Part shown: positions 46,416 to 54,879 of the stretch, one piece after another
How the letters are laid out: every line of letters begins with the position of its first letter
Numbering within the stretch: position 1 is the stretch's first letter
Assembly (NCBI RefSeq): GCF_016772275.1
Contig: NZ_CP065425.1
Span: forward strand, 3,820,001 to 3,884,000
DNA: 64,000 bases
DNA from: Heyndrickxia vini
GTDB taxonomy: Bacteria > Bacillota > Bacilli > Bacillales > Bacillaceae_C
Direction of reading: 5' to 3'
Made by a program: the position numbers and the translations under genes
Notes under the pieces: model-generated
Seen by the model: the letters and a program-made list of their open reading frames with translations, nothing else
Told to the model about the DNA's origin: nothing
Databases searched by the model: none

Positions 46416-46873
46416 TTTTTATCCTCCTGCCAAGATTTCTTTTGTATTTGCACTTTATCAATAAACGAAACGGTGTTTTTCATTAGCTCCTCAACTACAG
46501 AAGGCGCTTGTTTATTATTCGTTTCAAAGACATTCACAACATTCATTAGGTGTGTAAACACTCCCGTCGTCATAAAAACGAATGTCATTGCAGTGGCTAA
46601 AACATAATGGAATACTGGTTTTTGATAAATTTTAGAAACCGTATCTTTCTTTACAGATGCTTGTTGCTGTTCAATTGTCATCATAACTGAATCGGCAAAT
46701 GTTCCTCCATTTTTCATCGGGGGCAGGTTCCCTTCTTGTGCCTCGATCACTTCCAAATAGACAGACAAGCACTGGTCACAGACGAATAAATGTGTATCGT
46801 ATTGTTCTCTTATTTCTTCGTCTAGCAAATCATTCACATACAAAATCCATTCTTCATCGCTCACATGATTCAT
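46412..46873 (-). CDS. anti-sigma factor with zinc-finger domain
   Basis: This 153-residue protein has an N-terminal zf-HC2-type anti-sigma domain (HVSDEEWILYVNDLLDEE...HLFVCDQCLSVYLE, His and CxxC), one membrane helix (about 95-115) and a short outer domain. The start is ATG 46873, which overlaps the sigma gene stop (ATGA), behind GGAAGGAGG. It should hold the ECF sigma factor inactive at the membrane until a signal is received. Confidence 0.82.
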   Translation of the reverse strand: MNHVSDEEWILYVNDLLDEEIREQYDTHLFVCDQCLSVYLEVIEAQEGNLPPMKNGGTFADSVMMTIEQQQASVKKDTVSKIYQKPVFHYVLATAMTFVFMTTGVFTHLMNVVNVFETNNKQAPSVVEELMKNTVSFIDKVQIQKKSWQEDKK

Positions 46874-47409
46874 AAAAACTCTTCCTCCTTCCAATGCCTT
46901 TTCATCCAAAGCCGGGCACGATACAGCTTCGTTTCAATCGTCTTCACCTGTACCTTTTGCTCCTGAGACATTTGCTGATACGTTTTTTCTTTTATGTAAA
47001 ATCCTTCTACTACCTCACGATAATTTTCGGGAAGCTCATCGAGGCGTTTGCTAATAAAATCTTGTTTTTCCTTTAATAACACAATTTCCTCAATATTTGT
47101 TGAGGCTAGCAGCACCTCAGGCCGAAATTCAACCTTTTTGTCCTCCTGTCCCCGCACCTGTTTTCTTTTTATATCAATTGAATGATTCACAGCAATTCTA
47201 GTAATCCATGTTTTAAACCCTTGATTCTTATATTTGGGGAGAGAATGATAGACTTTCAAAAACACTTCTTGTGCTGCATCCTCAGCATCGTGTTGATTCC
47301 GTAGAATCGCTAGTGTCGTGTGAAAAATATGTAGTCGATACTTTTCAACCAATACTCGAAAAGCATGATCATTGCCACATTTCACTTTTTCAATAAGCAA
47401 GTCATCCAA
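46870..47409 (-). CDS. ECF-type RNA polymerase sigma factor
   Basis: This 179-residue ECF sigma factor has region 2 (AFRVLVEKYRLHIFHTTLAI...DAEDAAQEVFLKVYHSL, about 16-70) and region 4 (LDELPENYREVVEGFYIKEK then a helix-turn-helix, about 123-170). The start is TTG 47409 behind GGGGGGAGAG; an ATG five bases upstream is out of frame. It is the first gene of an operon with the anti-sigma factor, the TM2-repeat protein and a broken gene. The trigger and regulon are unknown. Confidence 0.88.
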   Translation of the reverse strand: MDDLLIEKVKCGNDHAFRVLVEKYRLHIFHTTLAILRNQHDAEDAAQEVFLKVYHSLPKYKNQGFKTWITRIAVNHSIDIKRKQVRGQEDKKVEFRPEVLLASTNIEEIVLLKEKQDFISKRLDELPENYREVVEGFYIKEKTYQQMSQEQKVQVKTIETKLYRARLWMKRHWKEEEFL

Positions 47410-47517
47410 AACATCTCTCCCCCCTTTCTACCTACCATCATAAACGACAAACCATCCCCTGACCCCTACAGCTGAATAAAAAAAATTCAGAATTCCATAA
47501 AAAGAAGGTTTTATAGT

Positions 47518-47548
47518 AAAAAAACTAGCCCCCGAAACAGAGGCTAGT
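47518..47548 (-). terminator. terminator after the CcdC-like gene
   Basis: The arms ACTAGCC and GGCTAGT are followed on the minus strand by a run of seven T. Confidence 0.85.
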
Positions 47549-47552
47549 ATTA

Positions 47553-48059
47553 TTAGAATACACGACTAATTGATTTACTTTTTCTTAAAATGAAAGAATA
47601 ATATCCAATGTAATAAACCGCTAGAATAAAAAAGACAGCTAATGTAAGTGGATCTTTCCCAAATGTTTGTGGATCCATTTGTGGTTGTATTTTTGACAAA
47701 TTATACACTTCAATCATTCGATATAAAAACCTACTTAAAAACAGAAATAGAATAAGTGATTCAATCCATATATGTGTACGGTAAAATAGAATCTCATTCT
47801 TCTGTTCAAACGTGCTATGTTTTACGGCAAACAATAATAGGATGACCCCTAATCCAATGCCTACTAAATCATATAAATATGAGATAGGATGTATAGCGCT
47901 CGTAAAAAGTAACAAAATCAATAAAATAGAAAATAGCGTAATCCGGACAATAAGTCTTCGCTTTCTTAATGGCTGAAATCCAATTGATCGCTTAATCCTT
48001 CGATAAAGTATAAATCCAATAAGCAGAATAGAATATAAAAACTGTGGTTGAATGTGCAA
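47553..48059 (-). CDS. CcdC/DUF1453-like membrane protein
   Basis: This 168-residue protein has about four to five membrane helices and no Cys. The pattern RRIKRSIGFQPLRKRRLIVR between the first two helices recalls the CcdC (DUF1453) family. The start is ATG behind AAGGTGTAGC. It follows the arylamine N-acetyltransferase gene by 23 bases in the same direction and shares its transcript. The function is unknown. Confidence 0.6.
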   Translation of the reverse strand: MHIQPQFLYSILLIGFILYRRIKRSIGFQPLRKRRLIVRITLFSILLILLLFTSAIHPISYLYDLVGIGLGVILLLFAVKHSTFEQKNEILFYRTHIWIESLILFLFLSRFLYRMIEVYNLSKIQPQMDPQTFGKDPLTLAVFFILAVYYIGYYSFILRKSKSISRVF

Positions 48060-48082
48060 TGCTACACCTTCTTTTCCTTGTA

Positions 48083-48898
48083 TTAACTTTTCTTAAATAA
48101 AACTACCCCTCGTTCTTTAAGAAATTGGACAGATTCATAAATTGAATGTTCATCGATCTGATATACCTCTTGGACCGTTGTTTTCCATTTATCAAAATCC
48201 CTCATTTGAATTTCACGGATATTCCGGTAGGTCATCACCTTAATCGTGTGATCTCTTAAAAAATAGCATTCATGTCCATTAAATCGGACAGCTGAAATTC
48301 TTCTCATCGTTGTATTTACATCATGATCAAAATAGGATTGTTGAATATCTTCAATAATGTCTTTTTCAGATAATGGTGTCCACTCGATTTCCTTTTTTAC
48401 AAAGGATTTTCCATTCGAACGGCGATCTATTTCAAATTTATCCATCGTTTTTTGGGTAAAAGCAATTTCTTCACCAAATCCATGTAAAACATGTTTTCTT
48501 TTTGCTTCTAGCTCGACTGGCTTCATAATTGGTGAGCCATAACCAACATCCACATAATATTGCCTTTGACCAATCGTCACCATGATGGCTAAGTGGCCCG
48601 GATTTACTCTTACTAATGAACAAGTAAACCCTAATCGGGATAATAAGCGAGAAAAATTCATATTTAATGTATAACATGTCCCTCCCCACCCTTTTTCGTT
48701 TAGATTTTCTACAAAAACCTCGATTGGGGGAACATAGTTTGAACGCTCCTGAAAATAATGAAACTTACTAAATGTTTCATAAGGGATTCGTGATAAATGT
48801 TGTTGTATCAACCGCTGCAAATAATTTAAGGATGGAGTTTCTTTCTCTAATTTTAAATATTTTAAATAGTCCTCGATTGTTTGTTCCACATTTACCAC
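48083..48898 (-). CDS. arylamine N-acetyltransferase
   Basis: This 271-residue NAT-family enzyme transfers acetyl groups from acetyl-CoA to aromatic amines. The catalytic triad is in place: Cys in GWGGTCYTLN (about 75), His in NPGHLAIMV (about 106) and Asp in YVDVGYGSP (about 118). RIPYETF near the N-terminus is also typical. It is the first gene of a two-gene unit with the CcdC-like protein. The cellular substrate is unknown. Confidence 0.88.
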   Translation of the reverse strand: MVNVEQTIEDYLKYLKLEKETPSLNYLQRLIQQHLSRIPYETFSKFHYFQERSNYVPPIEVFVENLNEKGWGGTCYTLNMNFSRLLSRLGFTCSLVRVNPGHLAIMVTIGQRQYYVDVGYGSPIMKPVELEAKRKHVLHGFGEEIAFTQKTMDKFEIDRRSNGKSFVKKEIEWTPLSEKDIIEDIQQSYFDHDVNTTMRRISAVRFNGHECYFLRDHTIKVMTYRNIREIQMRDFDKWKTTVQEVYQIDEHSIYESVQFLKERGVVLFKKS

Positions 48899-49132
48899 TC
48901 TTTCATTATTCCATTAAGAAAATATATCTTTTATTCATTCTCGCAAAAAGTAAAAAATCCTGCAATATGATTGAATAATATGTTAGAAAGACTTAATGTT
49001 AATCTATTTTATTAAGGGAAATTTAATTATTTCTCTATATATTTATAGACATAGGAAACAAGAAACTTGTTTCAAACTTTTTCCTTCAACAATTATGTTG
49101 ATTGAATACCCCTTTTTTATAACCCTTTTATG

Positions 49133-49157
49133 TCCGGCTTATGGCCGGAATTTTTTG
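49133..49157 (+). terminator. orphan terminator upstream of the S-box
   Basis: The arms TCCGGC and GCCGGA are followed by ATTTTTTG, on the plus strand. No plus-strand gene lies between it and the divergent start at 48898, so it may end a small RNA or be a relic. Apart from this, 48899-49237 is AT-rich with no gene. Confidence 0.6.
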
Positions 49158-49237
49158 TTTTAAAAAATTTAAATTGACTTTTCTCAACCATTTGTGTAAT
49201 TTAAATAAATAAGATGTAACGTTAATTTCATATTGTA

Positions 49238-49348
49238 TCTCTTATAAAGAGTAGCGGAGGGACTGGCCCTATGAAGCTCGGCAACCTTTCATGATGATCA
49301 TGAATCGGTGCTAAATCCTGCAAAACATTCGTTTTGAAAGATAAGAGA
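49238..49348 (+). ncRNA. SAM-I riboswitch (S-box) aptamer
   Basis: The P1 arms TCTCTTAT (49238-49245) and ATAAGAGA (49341-49348) enclose the conserved core GGAGGGACTGGCCCTATGAA, then GCTCGGCAACC and GGTGCTAAATCCTGC. This is the S-box consensus. The P1 3' side extends into AGAGAGG (49344-49350), which can instead pair with CCTCTCT (49372-49378) as antiterminator. With SAM bound, the terminator forms and downstream genes are off. Confidence 0.96.
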
Positions 49349-49367
49349 GGACGATTTCTTGTTAGAT

Positions 49368-49402
49368 GAGGCCTCTCTATATTGAGTGGCCTCTTTTATT
49401 TT
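49368..49402 (+). terminator. S-box terminator
   Basis: The arms GAGGCC (49368-49373) and GGCCTC (49388-49393) are followed by TTTTATTTT. The last eight bases of this tract are the target duplication of the miniature element that starts at 49403. Confidence 0.92.
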
Positions 49403-49615
49403 GGCTCTTTTCTAAAGGATTGTTGCTTTCAACAAATTTAAACGGGAGAGTGGATTGGAGCGGAAGGTACGAGACTCCTGCGGGATCAGCTGGACAGATG
49501 AGACCCCGCAAGAGCGAAGCGATGAGGAGGCTCATCGCCAGCCCCGCGGAAAGCGAGTGCCTGTAGCGGAAAGGAACGGATCATTCCCAAAACAATAATC
49601 TTTACGAAAACAGCC
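49403..49615 (+). mobile_element. miniature element (MITE-like), copy C
   Basis: This 213-bp element begins GGCTCTTTTCTAAAGGATTG and ends ATCTTTACGAAAACAGCC, an imperfect complement. The exact repeat TTTATTTT is on both sides (49395-49402 and 49616-49623). The GC-rich palindromic core is the same as in copy A. It lies between the S-box terminator and the SDR gene, inside the leader of the regulated transcript. Confidence 0.88.
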
Positions 49616-49709
49616 TTTATTTTTAAGGAATGAAGAAAATCATAGAATATTTCATCACCATATCCGATTATTCTTATAAGAATAATAAACAAGGAGTGTA
49701 GGTTTCTTT

Positions 49710-50478
49710 ATGTATTGTTTAGATTTAACTGGAAAAGTTGCCATTGTTACAGGTGGCACACAAGGGATTGGCAAAGCAATTGTCGATGCACTATTAGATT
49801 GCGGAGCAAAAGTAGCGGCGGTTGATATCAATATTAATCATCATCAAACGACGGACCAATTACTTTATGTGCAAGCAGATGTAACAAACAGTGATCAAGT
49901 CAACAATATGGTTGAAACGGTGATCGAATCCTTTGGAAGACTAGATATTTTAGTAAATAATGCAGGGATTTCCTCCATGGATTATGCCGTTGATATTAAA
50001 GAGGTTGATTGGGACCGAGTGATGGATGTGAACGCTAAAGGCGTGTATTTATGTAGTCAAGCAGCTGCAAAAGTACTAAAAAAACAAGGTGATGGTGGAA
50101 AGATTATTAATATTTCATCTCAGGCTGGAAAAAACGGATACCGCTTAATGGGAAGCTATGTAGCATCAAAGCATGCCGTTTTAGGATTTACGAAGGTAAT
50201 GGCGATTGAATTAGCCAAAGACCAAATCAATGTAAATGCAGTTTGCCCAGGTATTGTAGAAACCGATATGAAAAAAAAAAAATGAAAGAGTCATAGGGGG
50301 TGAGTTAAGAGGACTTAATGCTGAAGCAATTAAAGAAGAGGATATATCGCAGGTCCCATTAGGCAGAACCGCGAAACCCCAAGATATTGCAAATGTCGTT
50401 GTCTTCTTATCATCAACACTTTCCGACTATATGACAGGGCAAGGAATTAATGTGACTGGCGGAATGACAATGAACTAA
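49710..50478 (+). pseudogene. short-chain dehydrogenase/reductase gene with a poly-A frameshift
   Basis: The first 191 codons encode an SDR: IVTGGTQGIGKA (NAD(P)-binding Gly motif), NNAG, and the catalytic Ser-Tyr-Lys as NISSQAG/YVASK. At 50271-50282 a run of 12 A brings a TGA into frame. Directly after it another frame continues the same protein (VPLGRTAKPQDIANVVVFLS then GQGINVTGG) to TAA 50476-50478. Deleting one A restores a 255-residue SDR of normal length. It may be a true pseudogene, a site of transcriptional slippage or phase variation, or a sequencing error. It is the first gene after the S-box. Confidence 0.85.
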
Positions 50479-50496
50479 GAAATAGGAGGAATTAAT

Positions 50497-51840
50497 GTGA
50501 CAAAACAACAAGAAAGAAAAGGAAGTCTTCTCGCACTATTACCATTATTAATTTTTGTACTTCTTTTTATCGGAACGGGAATTCTTGCAAATGATTTTTC
50601 CAAAATGCCTTTAAGTGTGGCGGTCATTATTGCAGGTACAGTCGCATTATTGATGAATAGGAAGGAATCATTATCTAAAAAGATTGATATCTTTTGTAAA
50701 GGAGCTGGACATTCAAATATTATTTTAATGTGTATCATCTTTGTTTTAGCCGGAGCTTTTGCCGGTGTTGCTAAGGAAATGGGAGCGGTTGAATCAACGG
50801 TCAATCTTGGATTATCGTTGCTTCCTGCAAATTTATTAATGGTAGGACTTTTCATTATCGGTTGCTTTATCTCTACCTCAATGGGGACTTCTATGGGTAC
50901 GGTTGTTGCATTGGCGCCAATTGGGTTAGGGATCGCCACACAAACAGATATCCCTACAGCATTAGCCATGGCTACTGTTATTGGTGGAGCAATGTTTGGC
51001 GATAATCTTTCAATGATTTCGGACACAACGATTGCTGCTGTACGGACACAACAAACACAAATGAAAGACAAATTTAAAGTGAACTTCTTTATCGTTTTGC
51101 CAGGTGCCATTGTTACAGCCATCCTACTTGGAATCATCACCCTTGGAAACCATGCAAGTGTTACCGGTGATCATCCGTATGAATTGGTCAAAGTATTACC
51201 ATATGTAGCTGTCTTAGTCGCCGCTCTACTCGGAGTCAATGTTTTAATCGTATTGCTGGGAGGAACCATTTTTGCCGGCATCATCGGAATTGCTTATGGA
51301 TCATATGACTTTCTGGGATTTCTGCAAACCGTTGCCAAAGGTGTCATGAGTATGGAAGACATTGCAATTGTAGCAATATTGATTGGTGGTTTAGTTGAAA
51401 TTATTAAATATAATGGTGGAATTGATTATCTATTACACTTTGTCACTAGCAAAATTAGATCAAAAAAAGGTGCCGAGTTTGGGATTGCTAGTTTAGTGAG
51501 CGTTGCGGATATCGCAACAGCAAATAATACGATTTCCATTATTATTACTGGACCATTAGCGAAAAATATCGCAGATGAATATGAAATTGATGGAAGAAAA
51601 TCAGCAAGTATTCTCGATCTATTTTCTAGTTGCTGGCAAGGAATTGTTCCATACGGCGGCCAACTACTTGCAGCAGCCAGCATCGCCTCAATTTCACCTG
51701 TGAGCATTATCCCTTATTCTTTCTACCCAATCTTGATGGGAATTTGCGGAGTGATAGCGATACTAGTTGGATATCCAAGGCTCCAAAGAAAAGAAAAGGC
51801 AATAAATACTAATCAACCTTTAAAAGAAAAATCTTTATAG
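50497..51840 (+). CDS. NhaC-family transporter, possible methionine importer
   Basis: This 447-residue membrane protein has 11-12 helices and belongs to the Na+/H+ antiporter NhaC superfamily. It has STSMGTSMGTVVALAPIG near 128-145 and FGDNLSMISDTTIAA near 168-182, the usual substrate motif of this group. The start is GTG behind AGGAGG, 19 bases after the SDR stop. NhaC members under S-box control are often called MetT and thought to carry methionine, and the S-box upstream suggests the same here. Some relatives carry histidine or protons, so the substrate is inferred. Confidence 0.75.
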   Translation: MTKQQERKGSLLALLPLLIFVLLFIGTGILANDFSKMPLSVAVIIAGTVALLMNRKESLSKKIDIFCKGAGHSNIILMCIIFVLAGAFAGVAKEMGAVESTVNLGLSLLPANLLMVGLFIIGCFISTSMGTSMGTVVALAPIGLGIATQTDIPTALAMATVIGGAMFGDNLSMISDTTIAAVRTQQTQMKDKFKVNFFIVLPGAIVTAILLGIITLGNHASVTGDHPYELVKVLPYVAVLVAALLGVNVLIVLLGGTIFAGIIGIAYGSYDFLGFLQTVAKGVMSMEDIAIVAILIGGLVEIIKYNGGIDYLLHFVTSKIRSKKGAEFGIASLVSVADIATANNTISIIITGPLAKNIADEYEIDGRKSASILDLFSSCWQGIVPYGGQLLAAASIASISPVSIIPYSFYPILMGICGVIAILVGYPRLQRKEKAINTNQPLKEKSL

Positions 51841-51900
51841 TATGCTATACTATATTGATAATTCAAACAATAAAATTATTTATTTAGGAGTGAATATGTA

Positions 51901-52368
51901 ATGGTACAAAAAATGAATGTAGAAAGCTTCAATCTTGATCATACAAAAGTAAAGGCACCATATGTACGTTTAGCCGGAGTTACTCATGGACAAAATGGAG
52001 ATGTCATCCATAAATACGATATCCGTTTAAAACAACCAAATAAAGAACATATGGAGATGCCAGCTCTTCATTCACTAGAGCATTTACTAGCTGAAAATGT
52101 ACGTAATCATCTTGATCATGTAGTCGATTTAAGTCCGATGGGCTGTCAAACAGGCTTTTATCTTGCCGTCCTTAATCATGATAATTATGATGGGATTCTT
52201 GATGCCTTAGAAAAAACGTTACAAGATGTATTAGAGGCAAAAGAGGTTCCAGCTTGCAATGAAATTCAATGTGGTTGGGCTGCAAGTCATAGCCTTGAGG
52301 GCGCACAAGAACTTGCTCGCGAATTACTTGCGAAAAAAGATGAATGGAAAGAGATATTTGCAGATTAA
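51901..52368 (+). CDS. luxS: LuxS, S-ribosylhomocysteine lyase
   Basis: This 155-residue LuxS cleaves S-ribosylhomocysteine to homocysteine and the AI-2 precursor. The metal motif HSLEH (about 56-60), a Cys in [10 protein letters not shown] (about 83), and the C-terminal CGWAASHS are all present. ATG 51901 sits behind AGGAG. It is 61 bases after the transporter gene and may be read from the S-box transcript or from its own promoter in the AT-rich gap. Its 3' end is only about 13 bases from an IS, which supplies the terminator. Confidence 0.96.
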   Translation: MVQKMNVESFNLDHTKVKAPYVRLAGVTHGQNGDVIHKYDIRLKQPNKEHMEMPALHSLEHLLAENVRNHLDHVVDLSPMGCQTGFYLAVLNHDNYDGILDALEKTLQDVLEAKEVPACNEIQCGWAASHSLEGAQELARELLAKKDEWKEIFAD

Positions 52369-52413
52369 TAATCGTAAAGACAGAGGCTGGGACATAACTA
52401 GCTTCAAATAGTG

Positions 52414-52451
52414 AAAAAGGTGAATTTGAGTGTACTCAAATTCACCTTTTT
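52414..52451. terminator. IS end hairpin, serving luxS
   Basis: A perfect stem has arms AAAAAGGTGAATTTGAGT and the exact complement, with T tracts both ways. It ends luxS transcripts entering the IS and transposase transcripts leaving it. Confidence 0.9.
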
Positions 52452-52475
52452 CTTTTTTTGCGTGTAATTCTTCTA

Positions 52476-54050
52476 TTATCTTAGTTGCTGGGCAGTGTAT
52501 TTTCTTAAATTCACTGCCATTAATGCAAAGCCCATTTCATTTTCTACCTTTGATTTTCCTCGTACGGAAAATCGTGTGAAACGCAAATTAGCCTTCAAGA
52601 ATCCAAAAACTGGTTCCACATCGATTTTGCGTTTTCGATAGATGGCACTCGTTTTCTCTTCTGAAAGCTTCGCTCTTACATATTCTTTTTGTTGTTCCCA
52701 TTTTTCATTCACCATTCGTTTTCGATTGTTGCCTTCTTTTGCTTTGGTACAGGAGGGGCGGAACGGGCAGCCCGAACAGTCTTCGCACTCATAGATTTTA
52801 AACTTCCGTTGGAATCCTGTACGATCAGTACGGACAGAATAATCGTGAAATGTAAGATGTTTCTGATTAGGACATGTATAGGTATCTGTTTCTTCATCGT
52901 ACGGCCAGTTGTCCGGATTGAATAGGTTTTGTTTGTAAGTTTTCTTTTTTTCTTTCATATACATGGTATAAGGAATAAGCGCTTTGCGTTTTCTGTTCAA
53001 AAGGATATCATTATAATTTTCTTCACTACCATAACTTGCATCTGTGACGATGTGTTCCGGTAACTCGAAATAATCCTGCTCAATCTCATCTAGAAAGGGA
53101 ACTAACGTACGTGTGTCTGTTGGGTTTGAGAATAATCCATAGGCAAGCGCATATTGACCTTCCGTTGCGATTTGTGTATTATAACCAGCCTTCAATTGTC
53201 CATTTTTCATATAATCATCTTTCATTCGCATAAATGTCGCATCTGGATCTGTTTTAGAATAGCTATTACGTGTACCAAAGATTTCAAGGTCTCGTTGGTA
53301 TTTCTGTTTTCGTACGATAAAATCAATCAACTGTTTACGCACTTTTTTCGGATATTTGCGTTCATTTCTTAAAGCTTTTCGTTCTGGAACACTCGACGAT
53401 GCTTCAATTTGTTTATCATACTCGTTTACGACATCATCCACTTTTTGAACCAATTGAGCGAGCTCTTCCAATGATAACTGTTCATCGCTTTCACGTTCGA
53501 TTTCAGGTATGATTTCATTCTCAAGAAGCTCATCGTATAGCTGGTTTGACTTTTCAATTAAACTTTGATGATACTTCTCAATCGACTTCTTCCAGACAAA
53601 CGTAAATTTATTTGCATTTGCTTCAATCTTTGTACCATCGATAAAAATTGCTTCTTGATCGATCAGTTTTTCTTCAATTAATTGGCAACGGAATTGGACG
53701 AAACATTGGCGAATTAAATCTTTCACTTCTGGTTGAACACGGAATCGGTTGATTGTTCGGTAGCTTGGTTCATACCCTTGAGCTAGCCACATCATACGGA
53801 TGCTGTCTTTTAATAGGGCTTCAATTTTTCGCCCTGAAAAGACAGATTGCGTGTAGGCACATAAGATAATTTTAAGCATCATGCGTGGATGGTAGGCAGG
53901 ACAGCCATCATTTCGCAGAAATGGTTCGAACGCTTCATGAGGGATACTTTCAACTAAATGATGAACATGGAAGGCAATATCATTTTTTTGTAACTTTACT
54001 TCTAAATCTAAAGGCAAAACTAATTGATTCATGGTATAATTTTTAAACAT
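52476..54050 (-). CDS. IS1182-family transposase
   Basis: This 524-residue DDE transposase has the N-terminal DUF772-like domain (LVLPLDLEVKL, HPRMMLKIILCAYTQSVFSGRKIE), FIDGTKIEANANKFTFVWKK (first catalytic Asp near 140), VTDASYGSEENYNDIL (second Asp), and the end RKIDVEPVFGFLKANLRFTRF (Glu). A Cys cluster (CEDCSGCPFRPSC) precedes the last part. It has full length and no stops. Confidence 0.93.
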   Translation of the reverse strand: MFKNYTMNQLVLPLDLEVKLQKNDIAFHVHHLVESIPHEAFEPFLRNDGCPAYHPRMMLKIILCAYTQSVFSGRKIEALLKDSIRMMWLAQGYEPSYRTINRFRVQPEVKDLIRQCFVQFRCQLIEEKLIDQEAIFIDGTKIEANANKFTFVWKKSIEKYHQSLIEKSNQLYDELLENEIIPEIERESDEQLSLEELAQLVQKVDDVVNEYDKQIEASSSVPERKALRNERKYPKKVRKQLIDFIVRKQKYQRDLEIFGTRNSYSKTDPDATFMRMKDDYMKNGQLKAGYNTQIATEGQYALAYGLFSNPTDTRTLVPFLDEIEQDYFELPEHIVTDASYGSEENYNDILLNRKRKALIPYTMYMKEKKKTYKQNLFNPDNWPYDEETDTYTCPNQKHLTFHDYSVRTDRTGFQRKFKIYECEDCSGCPFRPSCTKAKEGNNRKRMVNEKWEQQKEYVRAKLSEEKTSAIYRKRKIDVEPVFGFLKANLRFTRFSVRGKSKVENEMGFALMAVNLRKYTAQQLR

Positions 54051-54130
54051 AAGGATCCTTCTTTCTGATTATATTTTGTGTGGTAACTTAATTTTATCAG
54101 AAGTGGTCCTTATTTTATTGTAAAAAAACC

Positions 54131-54175
54131 AAAAGCCGGTGAAAATTTACTTGTCGTAAATTTCCACCGGCTTTT
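54131..54175. terminator. IS end hairpin, right side
   Basis: The arms AAAAGCCGGTGAAAATTTAC and GTAAATTTCCACCGGCTTTT have one mismatch. It insulates the transposase from outside transcription. Confidence 0.85.
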
Positions 54176-54280
54176 TCATCTCAGAGGTGGGTTATGTCCC
54201 AGCCTCTTTGTTTTGTTGGAAATTGATTTATATTTTCAAATTTTCATATATAATAGAGAAAATAAAAGTGGGGTGTTTTT

Positions 54281-54847
54281 ATGGATACAGAGACAATCTT
54301 TGGCGATCTTCCAACTTTGGAAACTGACCGCCTCATACTAAGAAAAATAACCGGTGAAGATGCAGTGGATATGTTTTCTTATGGGTCTAATGATGAAGTG
54401 TCGAAATACGTGTCTTGGTTTACGCACCGTACGTTAGAAGATACAAAGGAATTCATTGATTTTGTTCTTGGACAATACAAAAACAAAAAGGCCGCACCAT
54501 GGGGAATAGAATATAAAGAAAACGGCAAATTAATTGGAACGATTGAATATATCGGGTGGCAGCCCAGACACAATAGTGCGGAAATCGGCTATGTTCTTCA
54601 CCAAGAATACTGGGGAAAAGGAATTACAACGGAAGCAGCCAAGGAGTTACTGGCATTTGGATTTAATAAAATGGAACTAGTTCGTGTTCAAGCAAGATGC
54701 TTCACTGAAAATATCGGTTCGCAGCGAGTAATGGAAAAGATCGGAATGGCGTACGAAGGAACAACTAGAAAAGGGATGTTTATAAAAGGGAAACACCGCG
54801 ATTTAAAGGTATACTCGATATTAGCAGAAGAATTTTTAAAAAGTTAG
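54281..54847 (+). CDS. GNAT N-acetyltransferase, RimJ/RimL type
   Basis: This 188-residue GNAT protein starts LETDRLILRKITGEDAVDMF and has the CoA-binding pattern EIGYVLHQEYWGKGITTEAA (about 103-122), then VRVQARCFTENIGSQRVMEKIGM. These are features of ribosomal-protein acetyltransferase relatives (RimJ/L, YdaF). ATG 54281 lies behind GGGGTG. It stands alone, with a convergent terminator after it. The substrate is unknown. Confidence 0.87.
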   Translation: MDTETIFGDLPTLETDRLILRKITGEDAVDMFSYGSNDEVSKYVSWFTHRTLEDTKEFIDFVLGQYKNKKAAPWGIEYKENGKLIGTIEYIGWQPRHNSAEIGYVLHQEYWGKGITTEAAKELLAFGFNKMELVRVQARCFTENIGSQRVMEKIGMAYEGTTRKGMFIKGKHRDLKVYSILAEEFLKS

Positions 54848-54872
54848 AAGCAGCCCAAAGTAAGCTGCTTCT
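54846..54872. terminator. terminator between the GNAT gene and mhqD
   Basis: The arms AGAAGCAGC (54846-54854) and GCTGCTTCT (54864-54872) lie between two convergent genes. Confidence 0.8.
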
Positions 54873-54879
54873 ATTACTG

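Larger units (their letters stand above)
52381..54207 (-). mobile_element. IS1182-family insertion sequence, complete
   Basis: The ends AGAGGCTGGGACATAAC (52382-52398) and the exact complement at 54191-54207 enclose one transposase gene of 524 codons. Each end has an inner hairpin with T tracts (52414-52451, 54131-54175). I saw no clear target duplication, which is common for this family. The element is inserted directly after luxS. It seems intact and so may be active. Confidence 0.9.

Noticed and set aside
52375-54215. Target duplication of the IS1182-family element
   Set aside because: Bases outside the 17-bp ends (GTAAAGAC left, TTGTTTTG right) do not match.
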